This document shows, piece by piece, positions 25,673 through 35,162 of a DNA stretch of 64,000 bases. The notes beneath the pieces were generated by a model. That model ran no database searches. It had not been told where the DNA came from and saw only the letters and a list, made by a program, of their open reading frames with translations. This stretch comes from Lelliottia wanjuensis. GTDB lineage: Bacteria > Pseudomonadota > Gammaproteobacteria > Enterobacterales > Enterobacteriaceae. Position numbers and translations under genes: made by a program. Each line of letters begins with the position of its first letter. Within the stretch, counting starts at the first letter, position 1. The stretch is from assembly GCF_030238365.1 (NCBI RefSeq), contig NZ_JASSOT010000061.1, positions 124,001 to 188,000 of the forward strand, written 5' to 3'.

Positions 25673-27382
25673 TTATTTCAGCGGCGAGTTCTTGCGCTCG
25701 ATGCTGTAGCGTTCAAGCTCTTTGTACGGCACCACCTGGCTTTTCTTCTTGCGTACATCCACCACCGTCATGCGGTCGGTACAGGAGTAGCAAGGATCGA
25801 GGCTACCGATGATCAGCGGCGCGTCAGACACCGTGTTGCCGCGCAGCATGTAGCGCAGGGTCGGCCAGTTGGCGTAGGTCGCCGCACGACAGCGCCAGCG
25901 GTAGAGCTTCTGGTTGTCGCCGGTCATGCTCCAGTGGATATCATCCCCGCGCGGCGCTTCGGAGAACCCGAGCGCGAAGCGGTTCGGAATATAGGTAAAG
26001 CCTTCCACCGCCAGAGGACCGCCCGGCAGGTTATCCAGACCAAAGTCGATCATATTCAGCGCGGTAAAGACTTCGTTGATGCGCACTTTCAGGCGGGAAA
26101 TCACGTCGCAGCCCTGCTCGGTGTGAACCGTCATCGGCAGCAGGCCGTAGCCAACGAACGGATGATCGGCGCGGGTATCGCGGGCGTGACCGCTGGCGCG
26201 CACCATCGGGCCGACGTTGCTGAAGTCGCGGGCGATCTGCGGATCGAGACGACCCACGCCGACGGTACGCTGCTCGATGTTGGGCGTGCTGAGCAGCATA
26301 TCCACCAGATCCTGCACGTCGCGGCGCATCTGCTGCGCCAGCAGGCGGGTCTGGATCATGTCGTCTTTCAGCAGATCGCGGCGAATCCCGCCGATCAGGT
26401 TCAGACCGTAGGTTTTACGCGCCCCGGTGAGGATCTCCGCCATTTTCATCGAGGCTTCACGGACGCGGAAGAACTGCATAAATCCGGAATCAAAGCCGAC
26501 GAAGTGACAGGCCAGGCCGAGGTTGAGCAGATGCGAGTGCAGGCGCTCCACTTCCAGCAGAATGGCGCGGATCATCTGGGCGCGCTCCGGCACCACGATC
26601 CCCATCGCGTTTTCCACCGAGGTGGTGTAGGCGGTGCTGTGGGCGAAGCCGCAGATCCCGCACACGCGATCCGAGAGGAAGGTGACTTCGTTGTAACCCA
26701 TGCGGGTTTCCGCCAGTTTTTCCATTCCGCGGTGGACGTAGAACAGGCGGTAATCGGCGTCGATAATGTTTTCGCCATCGACAAACAGGCGGAAGTGGCC
26801 CGGTTCATCGGAGGTGACGTGCAGCGGGCCAATCGGCACCACGTTGTTCTTTTTGCTGCCGAGTTCGTTGATGAACTCGTAGGTTTCGCTGTCGGTGGTC
26901 GGCGCAGGACGCTGGCGATAGTCCATGCTGTCTTTGCGCAGCGGGTAGAGTTCATCCGGCCAGTCGTCGGGAAGCACCAGACGACGTTCATCCGGCAGGC
27001 CGACCGCGATCAGACCGTACATGTCGCGCACTTCGCGCTCGCCCCACACGGCAGCAGGCACGCGCGGCGTGACGGATGGGTATTCCGGTTTATTCGGATC
27101 GACTTCGACGCGCACCGTAATCCAGCACTTCTCGCCCTGCTCCATCGACAGCACGTAATAGACCGCGTAGTTGCCGCACAGCTGGCGTTCGTCGTTGCCG
27201 AACAGCACCGACAGCCAGCCGCCCTGCTGGTAATAAAGAAACTCCACCACTTCCGGCAGATAGTTCACCTTGATGGTGACGGTGATCTGGTCTTTGGTCT
27301 GCCAGCTCTCCTCCAGCACCACGCCGGGAAACGCCTGATGCAGTGCGGCGAGATACTGTTGACCTGTTTTTTCTTCAGACAT
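25673..27382 (-). CDS. hycE: Hydrogenase 3 large (NiFe) subunit HycE
   Basis: HycE holds the NiFe centre that makes H2. The 569-residue form starts MSEEKTGQQYLAALH, as in E. coli. The N-terminal third is NuoC-like and the rest NuoD-like. Nickel ligands are in DRVCGICGFAHS and DPCYSCTDR. The 32-residue tail after that Arg is the extension removed by HycI. A frame back to 27403 overlaps hycD. Confidence 0.98.
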   Translation of the reverse strand: MSEEKTGQQYLAALHQAFPGVVLEESWQTKDQITVTIKVNYLPEVVEFLYYQQGGWLSVLFGNDERQLCGNYAVYYVLSMEQGEKCWITVRVEVDPNKPEYPSVTPRVPAAVWGEREVRDMYGLIAVGLPDERRLVLPDDWPDELYPLRKDSMDYRQRPAPTTDSETYEFINELGSKKNNVVPIGPLHVTSDEPGHFRLFVDGENIIDADYRLFYVHRGMEKLAETRMGYNEVTFLSDRVCGICGFAHSTAYTTSVENAMGIVVPERAQMIRAILLEVERLHSHLLNLGLACHFVGFDSGFMQFFRVREASMKMAEILTGARKTYGLNLIGGIRRDLLKDDMIQTRLLAQQMRRDVQDLVDMLLSTPNIEQRTVGVGRLDPQIARDFSNVGPMVRASGHARDTRADHPFVGYGLLPMTVHTEQGCDVISRLKVRINEVFTALNMIDFGLDNLPGGPLAVEGFTYIPNRFALGFSEAPRGDDIHWSMTGDNQKLYRWRCRAATYANWPTLRYMLRGNTVSDAPLIIGSLDPCYSCTDRMTVVDVRKKKSQVVPYKELERYSIERKNSPLK

Positions 27383-27399
27383 GCTAAAACTCTCTGTAA

Positions 27400-28323
27400 T
27401 CACGTCACCAGCAAGGAGACGAAGGCTAAAAAGGCGAACCCGAAACCGGCCCAGGTGATGCGCGAAGTGGCGTTGAAACGCAGACGCGCCATGCTGTTTT
27501 CAAACAGGGCGATGATCAGCACACCGACCACCAGCTTGAGCACGGCCATTACTACCGCCAGCAGCAAACCCGCCGCCGTGAAGTGCGTCATCTGTCCCCA
27601 CGGGAAGAAGACGCCGACAAACATCTGCAGCACCACCAGCTGTTTAAGGCTGATGCCCCATTTCAGGACCGCAAAACCGTAGCCGCTGTACTCCGTGAGC
27701 GGGCCTTCCTGCAGCTCCTGCTCCGCTTCCGCGAGGTCAAACGGCAGTTTTCCCATCTCGATAAAAGTGGCGAACGCACAGGCGCAGAGGGCCAGAATCA
27801 GCGGAACGCTGCGGGCAACCGGCCAGTGATAGACGGTATCCGCGATAAAGCTGATGTGGGTCGAACCCGCGACCTGCGCCGCGACCCACAGGCCCAGGAG
27901 CAGAATCGGCTCAACCAGCACGCCGAGCATCGCTTCGCGGCTGGCGCCGATACCGGTAAACGGACTGCCCGTATCCAGCCCGGCAATCGCAAAGAAAAAG
28001 CGCGCGATGGCGAAGAGGTAGATCAGGGTAATCAAATCACCCAGCACCGGCAGCGGCGACGCGACCGTCACCACCGGCAGCGCAGTGGCGATGGTCAGCA
28101 TCACGCCGACCATCACGAACGGCGTCAGGCGGAAGACCCAGCCGGAGGCATCCGGAGCGATGCTCTGACGACCCATCAGCTTGAAGAGATCGCGGTACTC
28201 CTGGAGGACGCCAGGACCGCGACGGTTGTGCATCCGGGCGCGGGCCACGCGGGTGATGCCCGAGAGAAGTGGCGCAGCGGCGAATAACACCAGCGCCTGA
28301 AGTAATGCCAGTAACAGACTCAT
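27400..28323 (-). CDS. hycD: Formate hydrogenlyase membrane subunit HycD
   Basis: HycD is a NuoH-like inner-membrane subunit that anchors the hydrogenase arm. The 307-residue protein has about eight hydrophobic helices and the conserved cytoplasmic loop ELPFDLAEAEQELQEGPLTEYSG (given here as KLPFDLAEAEQEL and GPLTEYSG). It lies 17 bp upstream of hycE and 1 bp after hycC. Confidence 0.97.
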   Translation of the reverse strand: MSLLLALLQALVLFAAAPLLSGITRVARARMHNRRGPGVLQEYRDLFKLMGRQSIAPDASGWVFRLTPFVMVGVMLTIATALPVVTVASPLPVLGDLITLIYLFAIARFFFAIAGLDTGSPFTGIGASREAMLGVLVEPILLLGLWVAAQVAGSTHISFIADTVYHWPVARSVPLILALCACAFATFIEMGKLPFDLAEAEQELQEGPLTEYSGYGFAVLKWGISLKQLVVLQMFVGVFFPWGQMTHFTAAGLLLAVVMAVLKLVVGVLIIALFENSMARLRFNATSRITWAGFGFAFLAFVSLLVT

Positions 28324-28324
28324 G

Positions 28325-30151
28325 TCAGGCTCCTCGTGAAATCACAATCACCACCAGCACCGCCAGCTCGACCAGCGCCAGGCGACGGAACAGCGTGGGC
28401 GCGACCGCGCTTTGCCAGCCGGGGATCATCCTGACCGGATTCAGGGCGTGGCGCAGTTTCAGCACAAAGGCGAAGTTCTCTTTCACCGGCATCGCAAAAC
28501 CGTGTGCGGTAATCACCATCGACTGCTCGTGCTCATACCCGCACGCCCATGCCGTGCCGCGTGAACGGGCGGGCAGACGGTCGCGTTTGAAGAACATCAT
28601 CAGCACAAGCGGCAGAAGCGGCGCGGCGATCAGCAGCAGAGCTATCATCGGCTGCGAAACGGCGGTGTGCGCGGTGGTGAGCGGCAGTGGAACCGCCGAA
28701 CCCAGCAGCGGCAGCAGCCACGGCGCAGCTACCCCGCCTGCGATGCAGCACAGGGCCAGCAGCACTACGCTCGCCGTCATCAGGGCCGGTGCGCAGCGGG
28801 CGTTTTCCGCCTCGCGGGTGCGCGGCGCGCCGAGGAAGGTGACGCCGTAAACTTTCGCCATACACATCACCGCCAGCGCGCCGGTGATCGCCAGACCGAC
28901 AACCAGCATCGGCCCCAGCAGACGGGCGATAAAGACGTCGCTCTGGCCGAGAGCAAAGAAGGACTGATAGATCACCCACTCACCGGCAAAGCCGTTGAGT
29001 GGCGGCAGCGCGGCCATCGCCATCAAACCGACCAGCATGGCGAGCGAAATCAGCGGCATTTTCTTGCCGATACCGCCGAGCTTCTCGATATCGCGATGCC
29101 CGGTGCGGAACCAGACGCTGCCCGCCCCGAGGAACAGCGTGCTTTTAAACAGGCTGTGGTTAACGAGGTGATACAAACCGCCGATAAACCCGGCGGCGAT
29201 CAGCGCCGGATGGTTCAGCGCCAGGCCGGTCAGCCCCGCGCCCAGACCGAGCAGGATGATGCCGATGTTTTCCAGGGTGTGATACGCCAGCAGACGCTGG
29301 ATGTTGTGCTCCATCAGGGCGTACAGGCCGCCGACAAACGCGGTGATCATCCCGGCAATCAGCAGCACTACGCCCCACCACAGCGGCGGCTGGCCGCCAA
29401 CCAAGGAAAGGGTCAGGATGCCGAACAGACCGACTTTCATCACCACCGTCGAGAACAGCGTCGCGGCGGGGGCGGACGCATTGGCATGCGCCTGCGGCAC
29501 CCAGCCGTGCAGGGGAATAATCCCCGCCAGCAGACCAAAGCCGACCACGCCCAACAGCCAGATATCCGCGCCGAACGGCAGCATCTGCGCGCGGGCGCTC
29601 AGGAGATCGAGCTCCAGCGTGCCGTAGCGCTGCCACACCAGCCAGCAGGTCAGCGCCAGCAGGACGGTGCCGAGACGCCCGAGGGCAAACCACAGTTTCC
29701 CGGACGGGCTGCACCCGGTCAGGAACACGCCGCACAGGGCCATGATTTCCGCCATCACCACCAGCGCGGCCAGGTTGCTGGCGACCACCGTACAGACGGC
29801 GGCGGCGAGCAGGAGATTAACCAGCAGACCGTTCGGTTTGGTCTGCGGATGGCGATGCCAGTCAATGTTGAACAGACTGACGAACAGGCCGCACAGGCCA
29901 AAGGTGATGAGCCAGATCGCGTTCAGCGGTGTGAGCTGGACGGTGTGGCGAACCAGCGGCATCACGCCTTGCGCATGCAGACCGCCGGTAAGCACCATAA
30001 ATCCGGCGCAGGTTGTGATCGCACCCCCCAGCGCGCCGCCGATCCCGGCGGTCCATCCGCTGAGGGTTTTGTGGAACGAGAAGAGCAGCGACAGCACGGC
30101 GGCAGCCACAAACCAGGCCACGGCGCTGTTAATCAGAGTCACAGCGTTCAT
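28325..30151 (-). CDS. hycC: Formate hydrogenlyase membrane subunit HycC
   Basis: HycC is the large antiporter-like membrane subunit (NuoL/M/N family) of formate hydrogenlyase. The 608 residues match E. coli and contain some 14-16 hydrophobic helices, with conserved charged segments such as PLHGWVPQAHANASAPAATLFS and YHTLENIGIILLG. Its start overlaps the hycB end by four bases. Confidence 0.97.
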   Translation of the reverse strand: MNAVTLINSAVAWFVAAAVLSLLFSFHKTLSGWTAGIGGALGGAITTCAGFMVLTGGLHAQGVMPLVRHTVQLTPLNAIWLITFGLCGLFVSLFNIDWHRHPQTKPNGLLVNLLLAAAVCTVVASNLAALVVMAEIMALCGVFLTGCSPSGKLWFALGRLGTVLLALTCWLVWQRYGTLELDLLSARAQMLPFGADIWLLGVVGFGLLAGIIPLHGWVPQAHANASAPAATLFSTVVMKVGLFGILTLSLVGGQPPLWWGVVLLIAGMITAFVGGLYALMEHNIQRLLAYHTLENIGIILLGLGAGLTGLALNHPALIAAGFIGGLYHLVNHSLFKSTLFLGAGSVWFRTGHRDIEKLGGIGKKMPLISLAMLVGLMAMAALPPLNGFAGEWVIYQSFFALGQSDVFIARLLGPMLVVGLAITGALAVMCMAKVYGVTFLGAPRTREAENARCAPALMTASVVLLALCCIAGGVAAPWLLPLLGSAVPLPLTTAHTAVSQPMIALLLIAAPLLPLVLMMFFKRDRLPARSRGTAWACGYEHEQSMVITAHGFAMPVKENFAFVLKLRHALNPVRMIPGWQSAVAPTLFRRLALVELAVLVVIVISRGA

Positions 30152-30756
30152 TTCGCCCCCTCGTTTTGCGCCTGGAACAGCGAAAGATCGCCAAAATCGG
30201 TATTTATCGTCAGCTCGCGTTTGCGTTTACTGGTGCGCGCGATATCGCGGATGTTGACCAGAATCAGCGCTTTGGTCGGGCAGGTGCGCACGCACGCCGG
30301 GCCTTGCTCATCGAAGCTGCACAGATCGCATTTCACCGCTACGGCGCGCACGCCCGGCACCCAGTCCAGCAGGCTGCTGACGCGGGCCGGTGCGGGAGGC
30401 GCTGGCGGCGCTTTTGGCGAGTTGGCGTTGGCCGGAATATGCAGCGGGCGGCTGCCGGAAAATTCAATCGCGCCAAACGGACAGGCGATGCCGCACAGCT
30501 TGCAGCTCACGCACAGGCTCTCGTTCAGCTGCACCGCGCCATCGATACGGGTGATGGCATTCACAGGACAGACGCCCGCGCAGGGGGCATCCTCACATTG
30601 ATGGCAGAGCTGCGGGGCAGACTCTTTTTCATTACGCATAACGCGCAGGCGCGGCATCGACTGCAGCCCGTGCAGACGGTGTGTTTCGGAACACGCCGCT
30701 TCACAGGTGTGGCAGCCAATACAGACCGTCGAGTCAGCAATTACAAAACGGTTCAC
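30148..30756 (-). CDS. hycB: Formate hydrogenlyase iron-sulfur subunit HycB
   Basis: HycB is the polyferredoxin that takes electrons from formate dehydrogenase H (FdhF). The 202-residue protein has four [4Fe-4S] motifs: [37 protein letters not shown] and CDLCSFDEQGPACVRTCP. It resembles HydN throughout. fdhF itself is not in the window. hycB is preceded by a short intergenic region with repeated TGTCGAG motifs. Confidence 0.97.
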   Translation of the reverse strand: MNRFVIADSTVCIGCHTCEAACSETHRLHGLQSMPRLRVMRNEKESAPQLCHQCEDAPCAGVCPVNAITRIDGAVQLNESLCVSCKLCGIACPFGAIEFSGSRPLHIPANANSPKAPPAPPAPARVSSLLDWVPGVRAVAVKCDLCSFDEQGPACVRTCPTKALILVNIRDIARTSKRKRELTINTDFGDLSLFQAQNEGAK

Positions 30757-30801
30757 CGGGTAGTCCTCAGGACAGTGTCATTTTTGACGACGACGTGCCA
30801 T

Positions 30802-30818
30802 CTCGACACATCTCGACA
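30802..30818 (-). promoter_or_regulatory. Candidate FhlA site between hycA and hycB
   Basis: The minus strand carries TGTCGAGATG twice at 10-bp spacing, followed by GGCACGTCGTCA. The position matches the intergenic FhlA binding site known between hycA and hycB in E. coli. The motif resembles TGTCGAC in the hydN and hycA-hypA regions. Confidence 0.5.
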
Positions 30819-30826
30819 CGTAAACA

Positions 30827-31282
30827 TCAGGCAGTGCGCGATTCGCTCACCAGTTCGTGCAGATTCACCGGGAGGTTGTGTTCCACCGCCGCATAGAGGC
30901 CGTCGTACACCGGCGCGATTTTTTCCAGATAGTGTTCAAGCACCTGGTGGCGATCGCGGGTGCTGACGTGACCGTCAACCATGCCGTCGGTCATCAGCTG
31001 CGCCTGGGCAATGCGCTGCCTTTCGCCGTCTTTGGTTTCGACGTGGTATTCGATGACATGGCTGTTGAAGTTGTCCGCCAGGGTGACGTAAATCGTGAAG
31101 TGGCCGAAGAGGATGAAGCACAGATCCTCCTGCGCCGCACAGCTCATGGCGTGGTGCAGATGGGCTTTTGACAGGGTGATGCCCTGAACCAGTGAGTTGC
31201 AGTAGAGGTGCCACTGCTCCTGTAATTGTTGATGGCGTTGCGCGATGTAATCCGCTTTTTCGCTAAGTTCCCAAATAGTCAT
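30827..31282 (-). CDS. hycA: Formate hydrogenlyase regulatory protein HycA
   Basis: HycA antagonises FhlA-dependent activation of the formate regulon. The 151-residue protein starts MTIWELSEKADYIAQRHQQLQ and keeps the family length (E. coli 153). It is acidic and soluble, with no recognised domain beyond its own family. It is the first gene of the hyc operon, expressed from a sigma-54 promoter 37-51 bp upstream and divergent from hypA. Confidence 0.94.
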   Translation of the reverse strand: MTIWELSEKADYIAQRHQQLQEQWHLYCNSLVQGITLSKAHLHHAMSCAAQEDLCFILFGHFTIYVTLADNFNSHVIEYHVETKDGERQRIAQAQLMTDGMVDGHVSTRDRHQVLEHYLEKIAPVYDGLYAAVEHNLPVNLHELVSESRTA

Positions 31283-31318
31283 CTCAGGTATCCGGTTAAT
31301 GGAGATGAGGGCTGATAA

Positions 31319-31333
31319 GCAGATTTTGTGCCA
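31319..31333 (-). promoter_or_regulatory. Sigma-54 promoter of hycABCDEFGHI
   Basis: The minus strand reads TGGCACAAAATCTGC: GG and GC are exactly 12 bp apart, the -24/-12 spacing. It lies about 37 bp upstream of the hycA start. Confidence 0.88.
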
Positions 31334-31390
31334 GTTTTTATCATGCTGATATTTATCGATTTTTTATCATCATCACTGTCAACATCAGCG

Positions 31391-31428
31391 TGTCGACGTG
31401 TCATTTCGTCAGCGCCGACATCGTCACG
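31391..31428. promoter_or_regulatory. Candidate FhlA upstream activating sequence
   Basis: TGTCGAC (31391-31397) and CATCGTCACG (31419-31428) recur together upstream of hydN at 19.2 kb. They lie between the divergent hycA and hypA sigma-54 promoters, where FhlA binds in E. coli. Confidence 0.55.
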
Positions 31429-31446
31429 CCTTATCTCAAATTAAGC

Positions 31447-31462
31447 TGGCATCGTTATTGCA
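31447..31462 (+). promoter_or_regulatory. Sigma-54 promoter of hypABCDE-fhlA
   Basis: TGGCATCGTTATTGCA matches the consensus TGGCAY-N5-TTGCA with GG and GC 12 bp apart. It lies 28 bp upstream of the hypA start. Confidence 0.93.
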
Positions 31463-31489
31463 TTAACGCCTAAAACATCAGGAGGCGTC

Positions 31490-31840
31490 ATGCACGAAAT
31501 CACCCTCTGCCAGCGCGCGCTGGAACTTATCGAACAGCAGGCCAGGCAGCACCACGCAAAACGCGTCACCGGCGTGTGGCTGAAAGTCGGGGCGTTTTCC
31601 TGCGTCGAGCCCAGCGCCCTGACCTTTTGCTTTGAGCTGGTGTGCCGCGACACGCTGGCGGAAGGCTGCGAGCTGCATCTCGAAGAGCAGCAGGCCGAAT
31701 GCTGGTGCGAGACCTGCCAGCAGTACGTCACGCTGCTGTCATCGAAAGTGCGAAGCTGCCCGCAGTGTCAAAACACCGGGCTTAGGATCGTCGCGGACGA
31801 CGGCTTGCAAATCCAGCGCCTCGAAATAGACCAGGAGTAA
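31490..31840 (+). CDS. hypA: Hydrogenase nickel insertion protein HypA
   Basis: HypA passes nickel, with HypB, to the hydrogenase large subunit. The 116-residue protein starts MHEITLCQRALELI (the N-terminal MHE binds nickel) and has a zinc domain with CWCETC and CPQC. It opens the hyp operon, 3 bp before hypB. Confidence 0.97.
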   Translation: MHEITLCQRALELIEQQARQHHAKRVTGVWLKVGAFSCVEPSALTFCFELVCRDTLAEGCELHLEEQQAECWCETCQQYVTLLSSKVRSCPQCQNTGLRIVADDGLQIQRLEIDQE

Positions 31841-31843
31841 ATC

Positions 31844-32707
31844 ATGTGTAGTACCTGCGGTTGCGCCGAAGGCAACCTGTATATCGAAGGGGACGAGCAT
31901 CGCCCCCACTCCGCGTTTCGCTCCGCGCCCTTCTCTCCCGCCCCGCGCAACGCATCAGCGTTGACCGGCCTGCGCTTTGCGCCGAAGCCATCGGACGAAG
32001 GCGACCTGCATTACGGCCACGGCGAAGCGGGCACCCACGCGCCGGGCATGAGCCAGCGTAAAATGCTGGAGGTGGAGATCAACGTGCTGGACAAAAATAA
32101 CCAGCTCGCCGCCCGCAACCGCGCGCGTTTCGCCGCTCGCCAGCAGCTGGTGCTGAACCTGGTTTCCAGCCCCGGCTCCGGCAAAACCACCCTGCTGACG
32201 GAAACCCTCAAACGCCTGAACCAGCGCGTCCCGTGCGCGGTGATCGAAGGCGATCAGCAGACTGTGAATGACGCCGCGCGTATTCGTGAAACCGGCACCC
32301 CGGCCATTCAGGTGAATACCGGCAAAGGCTGTCATCTGGATGCGCAGATGATTGCCGACGCCGCGCCGCGTCTCCCCCTTCCTGATACGGGCATTCTGTT
32401 TATCGAGAACGTGGGCAACCTCGTCTGCCCGGCCAGTTTCGACCTCGGTGAACGACATAAAGTGGCGGTGCTCTCCGTCACCGAAGGGGAAGACAAACCG
32501 CTGAAATACCCGCATATGTTTGCCGCCGCCTCGCTGATGCTGCTCAACAAAATTGACCTGCTGCCGTACCTCGATTTTGACGTCGAGAAGTGCCTGGCCT
32601 GCGCCCGGGAAGTGAACCCGGAGATTGAAATCCTGATGGTCTCCGCCACCAAAGGCGACGGCATGGAGAGCTGGCTGAGCTGGCTGGAGAACGAGCGATG
32701 TGCATAG
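31844..32707 (+). CDS. hypB: Hydrogenase nickel incorporation GTPase HypB
   Basis: HypB uses GTP hydrolysis to drive nickel delivery. The 287-residue protein has the N-terminal high-affinity nickel motif CSTCGCAEG, a His-containing linker, then a SIMIBI-type GTPase: Walker [10 protein letters not shown], the metal site GKGCHLD, and NKID for guanine recognition. Its stop overlaps hypC by 10 bp. Confidence 0.98.
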   Translation: MCSTCGCAEGNLYIEGDEHRPHSAFRSAPFSPAPRNASALTGLRFAPKPSDEGDLHYGHGEAGTHAPGMSQRKMLEVEINVLDKNNQLAARNRARFAARQQLVLNLVSSPGSGKTTLLTETLKRLNQRVPCAVIEGDQQTVNDAARIRETGTPAIQVNTGKGCHLDAQMIADAAPRLPLPDTGILFIENVGNLVCPASFDLGERHKVAVLSVTEGEDKPLKYPHMFAAASLMLLNKIDLLPYLDFDVEKCLACAREVNPEIEILMVSATKGDGMESWLSWLENERCA

Positions 32708-32970
32708 GCGTTCCAGGACAGATTCGCGCCATCGACGGCAACCAGGCCAAAGTCGAAGTCTGCGGGGTGCTGCGCGATGTCGATCTCACGCTGGTGGGCG
32801 TTGTGGATGAAAACGGCGCCTCACGCCTCGGTCAGTGGGTGCTGGTCCACGTCGGTTTTGCCATGAGCGTGATTAACGAAGACGAGGCCCGCGACACCCT
32901 CGCGGCGCTGCAAAACATGTTTGAAGTCGAGCCGGACGTCGGCGCGCTGCTGTTTGGCGAGGAGCGTTAA
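32698..32970 (+). CDS. hypC: Hydrogenase assembly chaperone HypC
   Basis: HypC carries the Fe(CN)2CO intermediate with HypD and binds the HycE precursor. The 90-residue protein begins MCIGVPGQI, in which Cys2 is the essential residue. It overlaps the hypB end and lies 3 bp before hypD. Confidence 0.97.
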   Translation: MCIGVPGQIRAIDGNQAKVEVCGVLRDVDLTLVGVVDENGASRLGQWVLVHVGFAMSVINEDEARDTLAALQNMFEVEPDVGALLFGEER

Positions 32971-32973
32971 ACC

Positions 32974-34095
32974 ATGCGCTACGTTGATGAATATCGCGCC
33001 CCGGAACAGGTGATGCAGCTGATCGCGCATCTGAAAACGCGCGCTTCGCTGCTGGAGTACACCGCCGCGCGCCCGCTGCGCATCATGGAAGTGTGCGGCG
33101 GCCACACCCATGCCATTTTCAAATTCGGCCTCGACCAGCTCCTGCCCGATAACATTGAATTCATTCACGGCCCCGGCTGCCCGGTGTGCGTCCTGCCGAT
33201 GGGCCGCATCGACAGCTGCATTGAGATTGCCAGCCAGCCGGAGGTGATCTTCTGCACCTTTGGCGACGCCATGCGCGTGCCGGGGAAAAATGGTTCGCTG
33301 ATGCAGGCCCGCGCGCGCGGCGCGGATGTGCGGATCGTCTACTCGCCGATGGATGCCCTCAAGCTGGCGGCGGAGAACCCGGCGCGTAAAGTGGTCTTTT
33401 TCGGCCTCGGGTTTGAAACCACCATGCCCGCGACGGCCATCACCCTCCAGCAGGCCAAAGCGCAAAATCTCACGAACTTTTTCTTTTTCTGTCAGCACAT
33501 TACGCTGATCCCCACCCTGCGCAGCCTGCTGGACGAGCCCGACAACGGCATCGATGCGTTTCTGGCGCCGGGTCACGTCAGCATGGTGATTGGTACCGGG
33601 GCCTACGGTTTTATCGCCGCCGACTATCATCGCCCATTAGTGGTTGCTGGATTCGAACCACTTGATCTACTACAAGGCGTGAACATGCTGGTTGAGCAGA
33701 AAATAGCAGCCCTGAGTACGGTGGAAAATCAGTATCGCCGCGTGGTCCCCGATGCGGGCAACCGGCTGGCACAAGAGGCCATCGCCGAAGTGTTTAGCGT
33801 CGAAGGCGACAGCGAATGGCGCGGGCTGGGGCTGATTGCCGAATCCGGCGTCCATCTGACCGAGGCCTATCAGGCATTCGACGCCGAAGCGCATTTTCGG
33901 CCTGTGCCGCAGCAGGTGTGCGACGCCCCTCGCGCCCGGTGTGGCGCGGTGTTAACCGGTAAATGCAAACCGCATCAGTGCCCGTTATTTGGCAACACCT
34001 GTAATCCGCAAACCGCGTTTGGCGCGCTGATGGTCTCTTCCGAAGGAGCCTGCGCCGCGTGGTATCAGTACCGCAATCAGGAGTGTGAAGCATGA
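32974..34095 (+). CDS. hypD: Hydrogenase assembly protein HypD
   Basis: HypD is the iron-sulfur scaffold on which CN and CO ligands are added to iron. The 373-residue protein has MEVCGGHTHAIFKFG, HGPGCPVCVLP and a C-terminal Cys-rich cluster region (CGAVLTGKCKPHQCPLFGNTC). An AT-richer patch at 33630-33725 happens to contain a T-arm-like palindrome but is coding. It overlaps hypE by four bases. Confidence 0.98.
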   Translation: MRYVDEYRAPEQVMQLIAHLKTRASLLEYTAARPLRIMEVCGGHTHAIFKFGLDQLLPDNIEFIHGPGCPVCVLPMGRIDSCIEIASQPEVIFCTFGDAMRVPGKNGSLMQARARGADVRIVYSPMDALKLAAENPARKVVFFGLGFETTMPATAITLQQAKAQNLTNFFFFCQHITLIPTLRSLLDEPDNGIDAFLAPGHVSMVIGTGAYGFIAADYHRPLVVAGFEPLDLLQGVNMLVEQKIAALSTVENQYRRVVPDAGNRLAQEAIAEVFSVEGDSEWRGLGLIAESGVHLTEAYQAFDAEAHFRPVPQQVCDAPRARCGAVLTGKCKPHQCPLFGNTCNPQTAFGALMVSSEGACAAWYQYRNQECEA

Positions 34096-35102
34096 AGACG
34101 GTGGAAATGGCCCACGGCAGCGGCGGACAGGCGATGCAGCAGCTGATTGGTCAGCTGTTTATGTCCGCCTTCGACAACCCATGGCTGGCAGAGCAGGAAG
34201 ATCAGGCGCGTATCGCGCTCTCATCCCTGACCGCCCAGGGCGATCGGCTGGCGTTTTCCACCGACAGCTACGTCATCGACCCGCTGTTTTTCCCCGGCGG
34301 TGATATCGGCAAGCTGGCGGTGTGCGGCACGGCGAACGATGTGGCGGTGAGCGGGGCGATCCCTCGCTTCCTCTCCTGCGGTTTTATCCTCGAAGAGGGG
34401 CTGCCGATGGAGACCTTAACCGCCGTCGTCCACAGCATGGCGCAGACCGCGCGCGATGCGGGCATCGCCATCGTCACCGGCGACACCAAAGTGGTGCAGC
34501 GCGGCGCGGCGGACAAACTCTTTATCAATACGGCAGGCATGGGCGCGATCCCTACGGAAATCCACTGGGGCGCACAGCAGCTCGCGGTTGGCGATGTATT
34601 GATGGTCAGCGGGTCGCTGGGCTGTCACGGCGCGACGATCCTGAATCTGCGCGAAGGACTGGGGCTGGACGGCGAACTGCAGAGCGACTGCGCGGTGCTG
34701 ACGCCGCTTATCCAGACGCTGAGCGACTGCCCTGGTGTCAAAGCCCTGCGCGACGCGACGCGCGGCGGTGTGAATGCCGTGGCCCACGAATTCGCTGCCG
34801 CCAGCGGCTACGGAATTGAACTGGTCGAAAGCCAGCTGCCCGTCAAACCGGCGGTGCGCGGCCTGTGCGAACTGCTGGGTCTGGATCCGCTCAACTTTGC
34901 CAACGAAGGCAAACTGCTGATTGGCGTGGAACGCGCTCACGCCGAAGCGGTTCTGGAAAAACTGCGCGCCCATCCGCTCGGGCAGAATGCCGCTATCATT
35001 GGTGAGGTGGTTGAACGCAAAGGGGTGCGACTGACTGGCCTGTATGGCATCAAACGCACGCTGGATCTCCCGCACTCGGAACCGTTACCCCGAATTTGCT
35101 AG
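34092..35102 (+). CDS. hypE: Hydrogenase maturation dehydratase HypE
   Basis: HypE dehydrates the carbamoyl group received from HypF to thiocyanate on its C-terminal Cys, giving the CN ligands. The 336-residue PurM-like protein starts MKTVEMAHGSGGQAMQQLIG and ends in the required PRIC. It contains DSYVIDPLFFPGGDIGKLAV and TGDTKVV for ATP binding. It ends 60 bp before fhlA. Confidence 0.98.
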   Translation: MKTVEMAHGSGGQAMQQLIGQLFMSAFDNPWLAEQEDQARIALSSLTAQGDRLAFSTDSYVIDPLFFPGGDIGKLAVCGTANDVAVSGAIPRFLSCGFILEEGLPMETLTAVVHSMAQTARDAGIAIVTGDTKVVQRGAADKLFINTAGMGAIPTEIHWGAQQLAVGDVLMVSGSLGCHGATILNLREGLGLDGELQSDCAVLTPLIQTLSDCPGVKALRDATRGGVNAVAHEFAAASGYGIELVESQLPVKPAVRGLCELLGLDPLNFANEGKLLIGVERAHAEAVLEKLRAHPLGQNAAIIGEVVERKGVRLTGLYGIKRTLDLPHSEPLPRIC

Positions 35103-35162
35103 AACCACGCGAAAAGTGGTCAGCACTGTTTCTCTTTTTTTGCCAGTTTCTTTGGAAGCGAT

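Noticed and set aside
25139-27682. Very long plus-strand open frame antisense to hycE and neighbours
   Set aside because: High G+C and codon bias of the hyc genes keep antisense frames open; composition (His/Arg/Gln-rich) is not protein-like. The same holds for 28667-30601, 20472-21917 (minus) and 1740-3146.
33639-33662. AGTGGTT-N10-AACCACT with GGATTCGAACC, looking like a tRNA T-arm or an integrase site
   Set aside because: It is inside hypD and encodes the conserved VVAGFEPLDLL segment; there are no D-arm, anticodon arm or acceptor stem around it.
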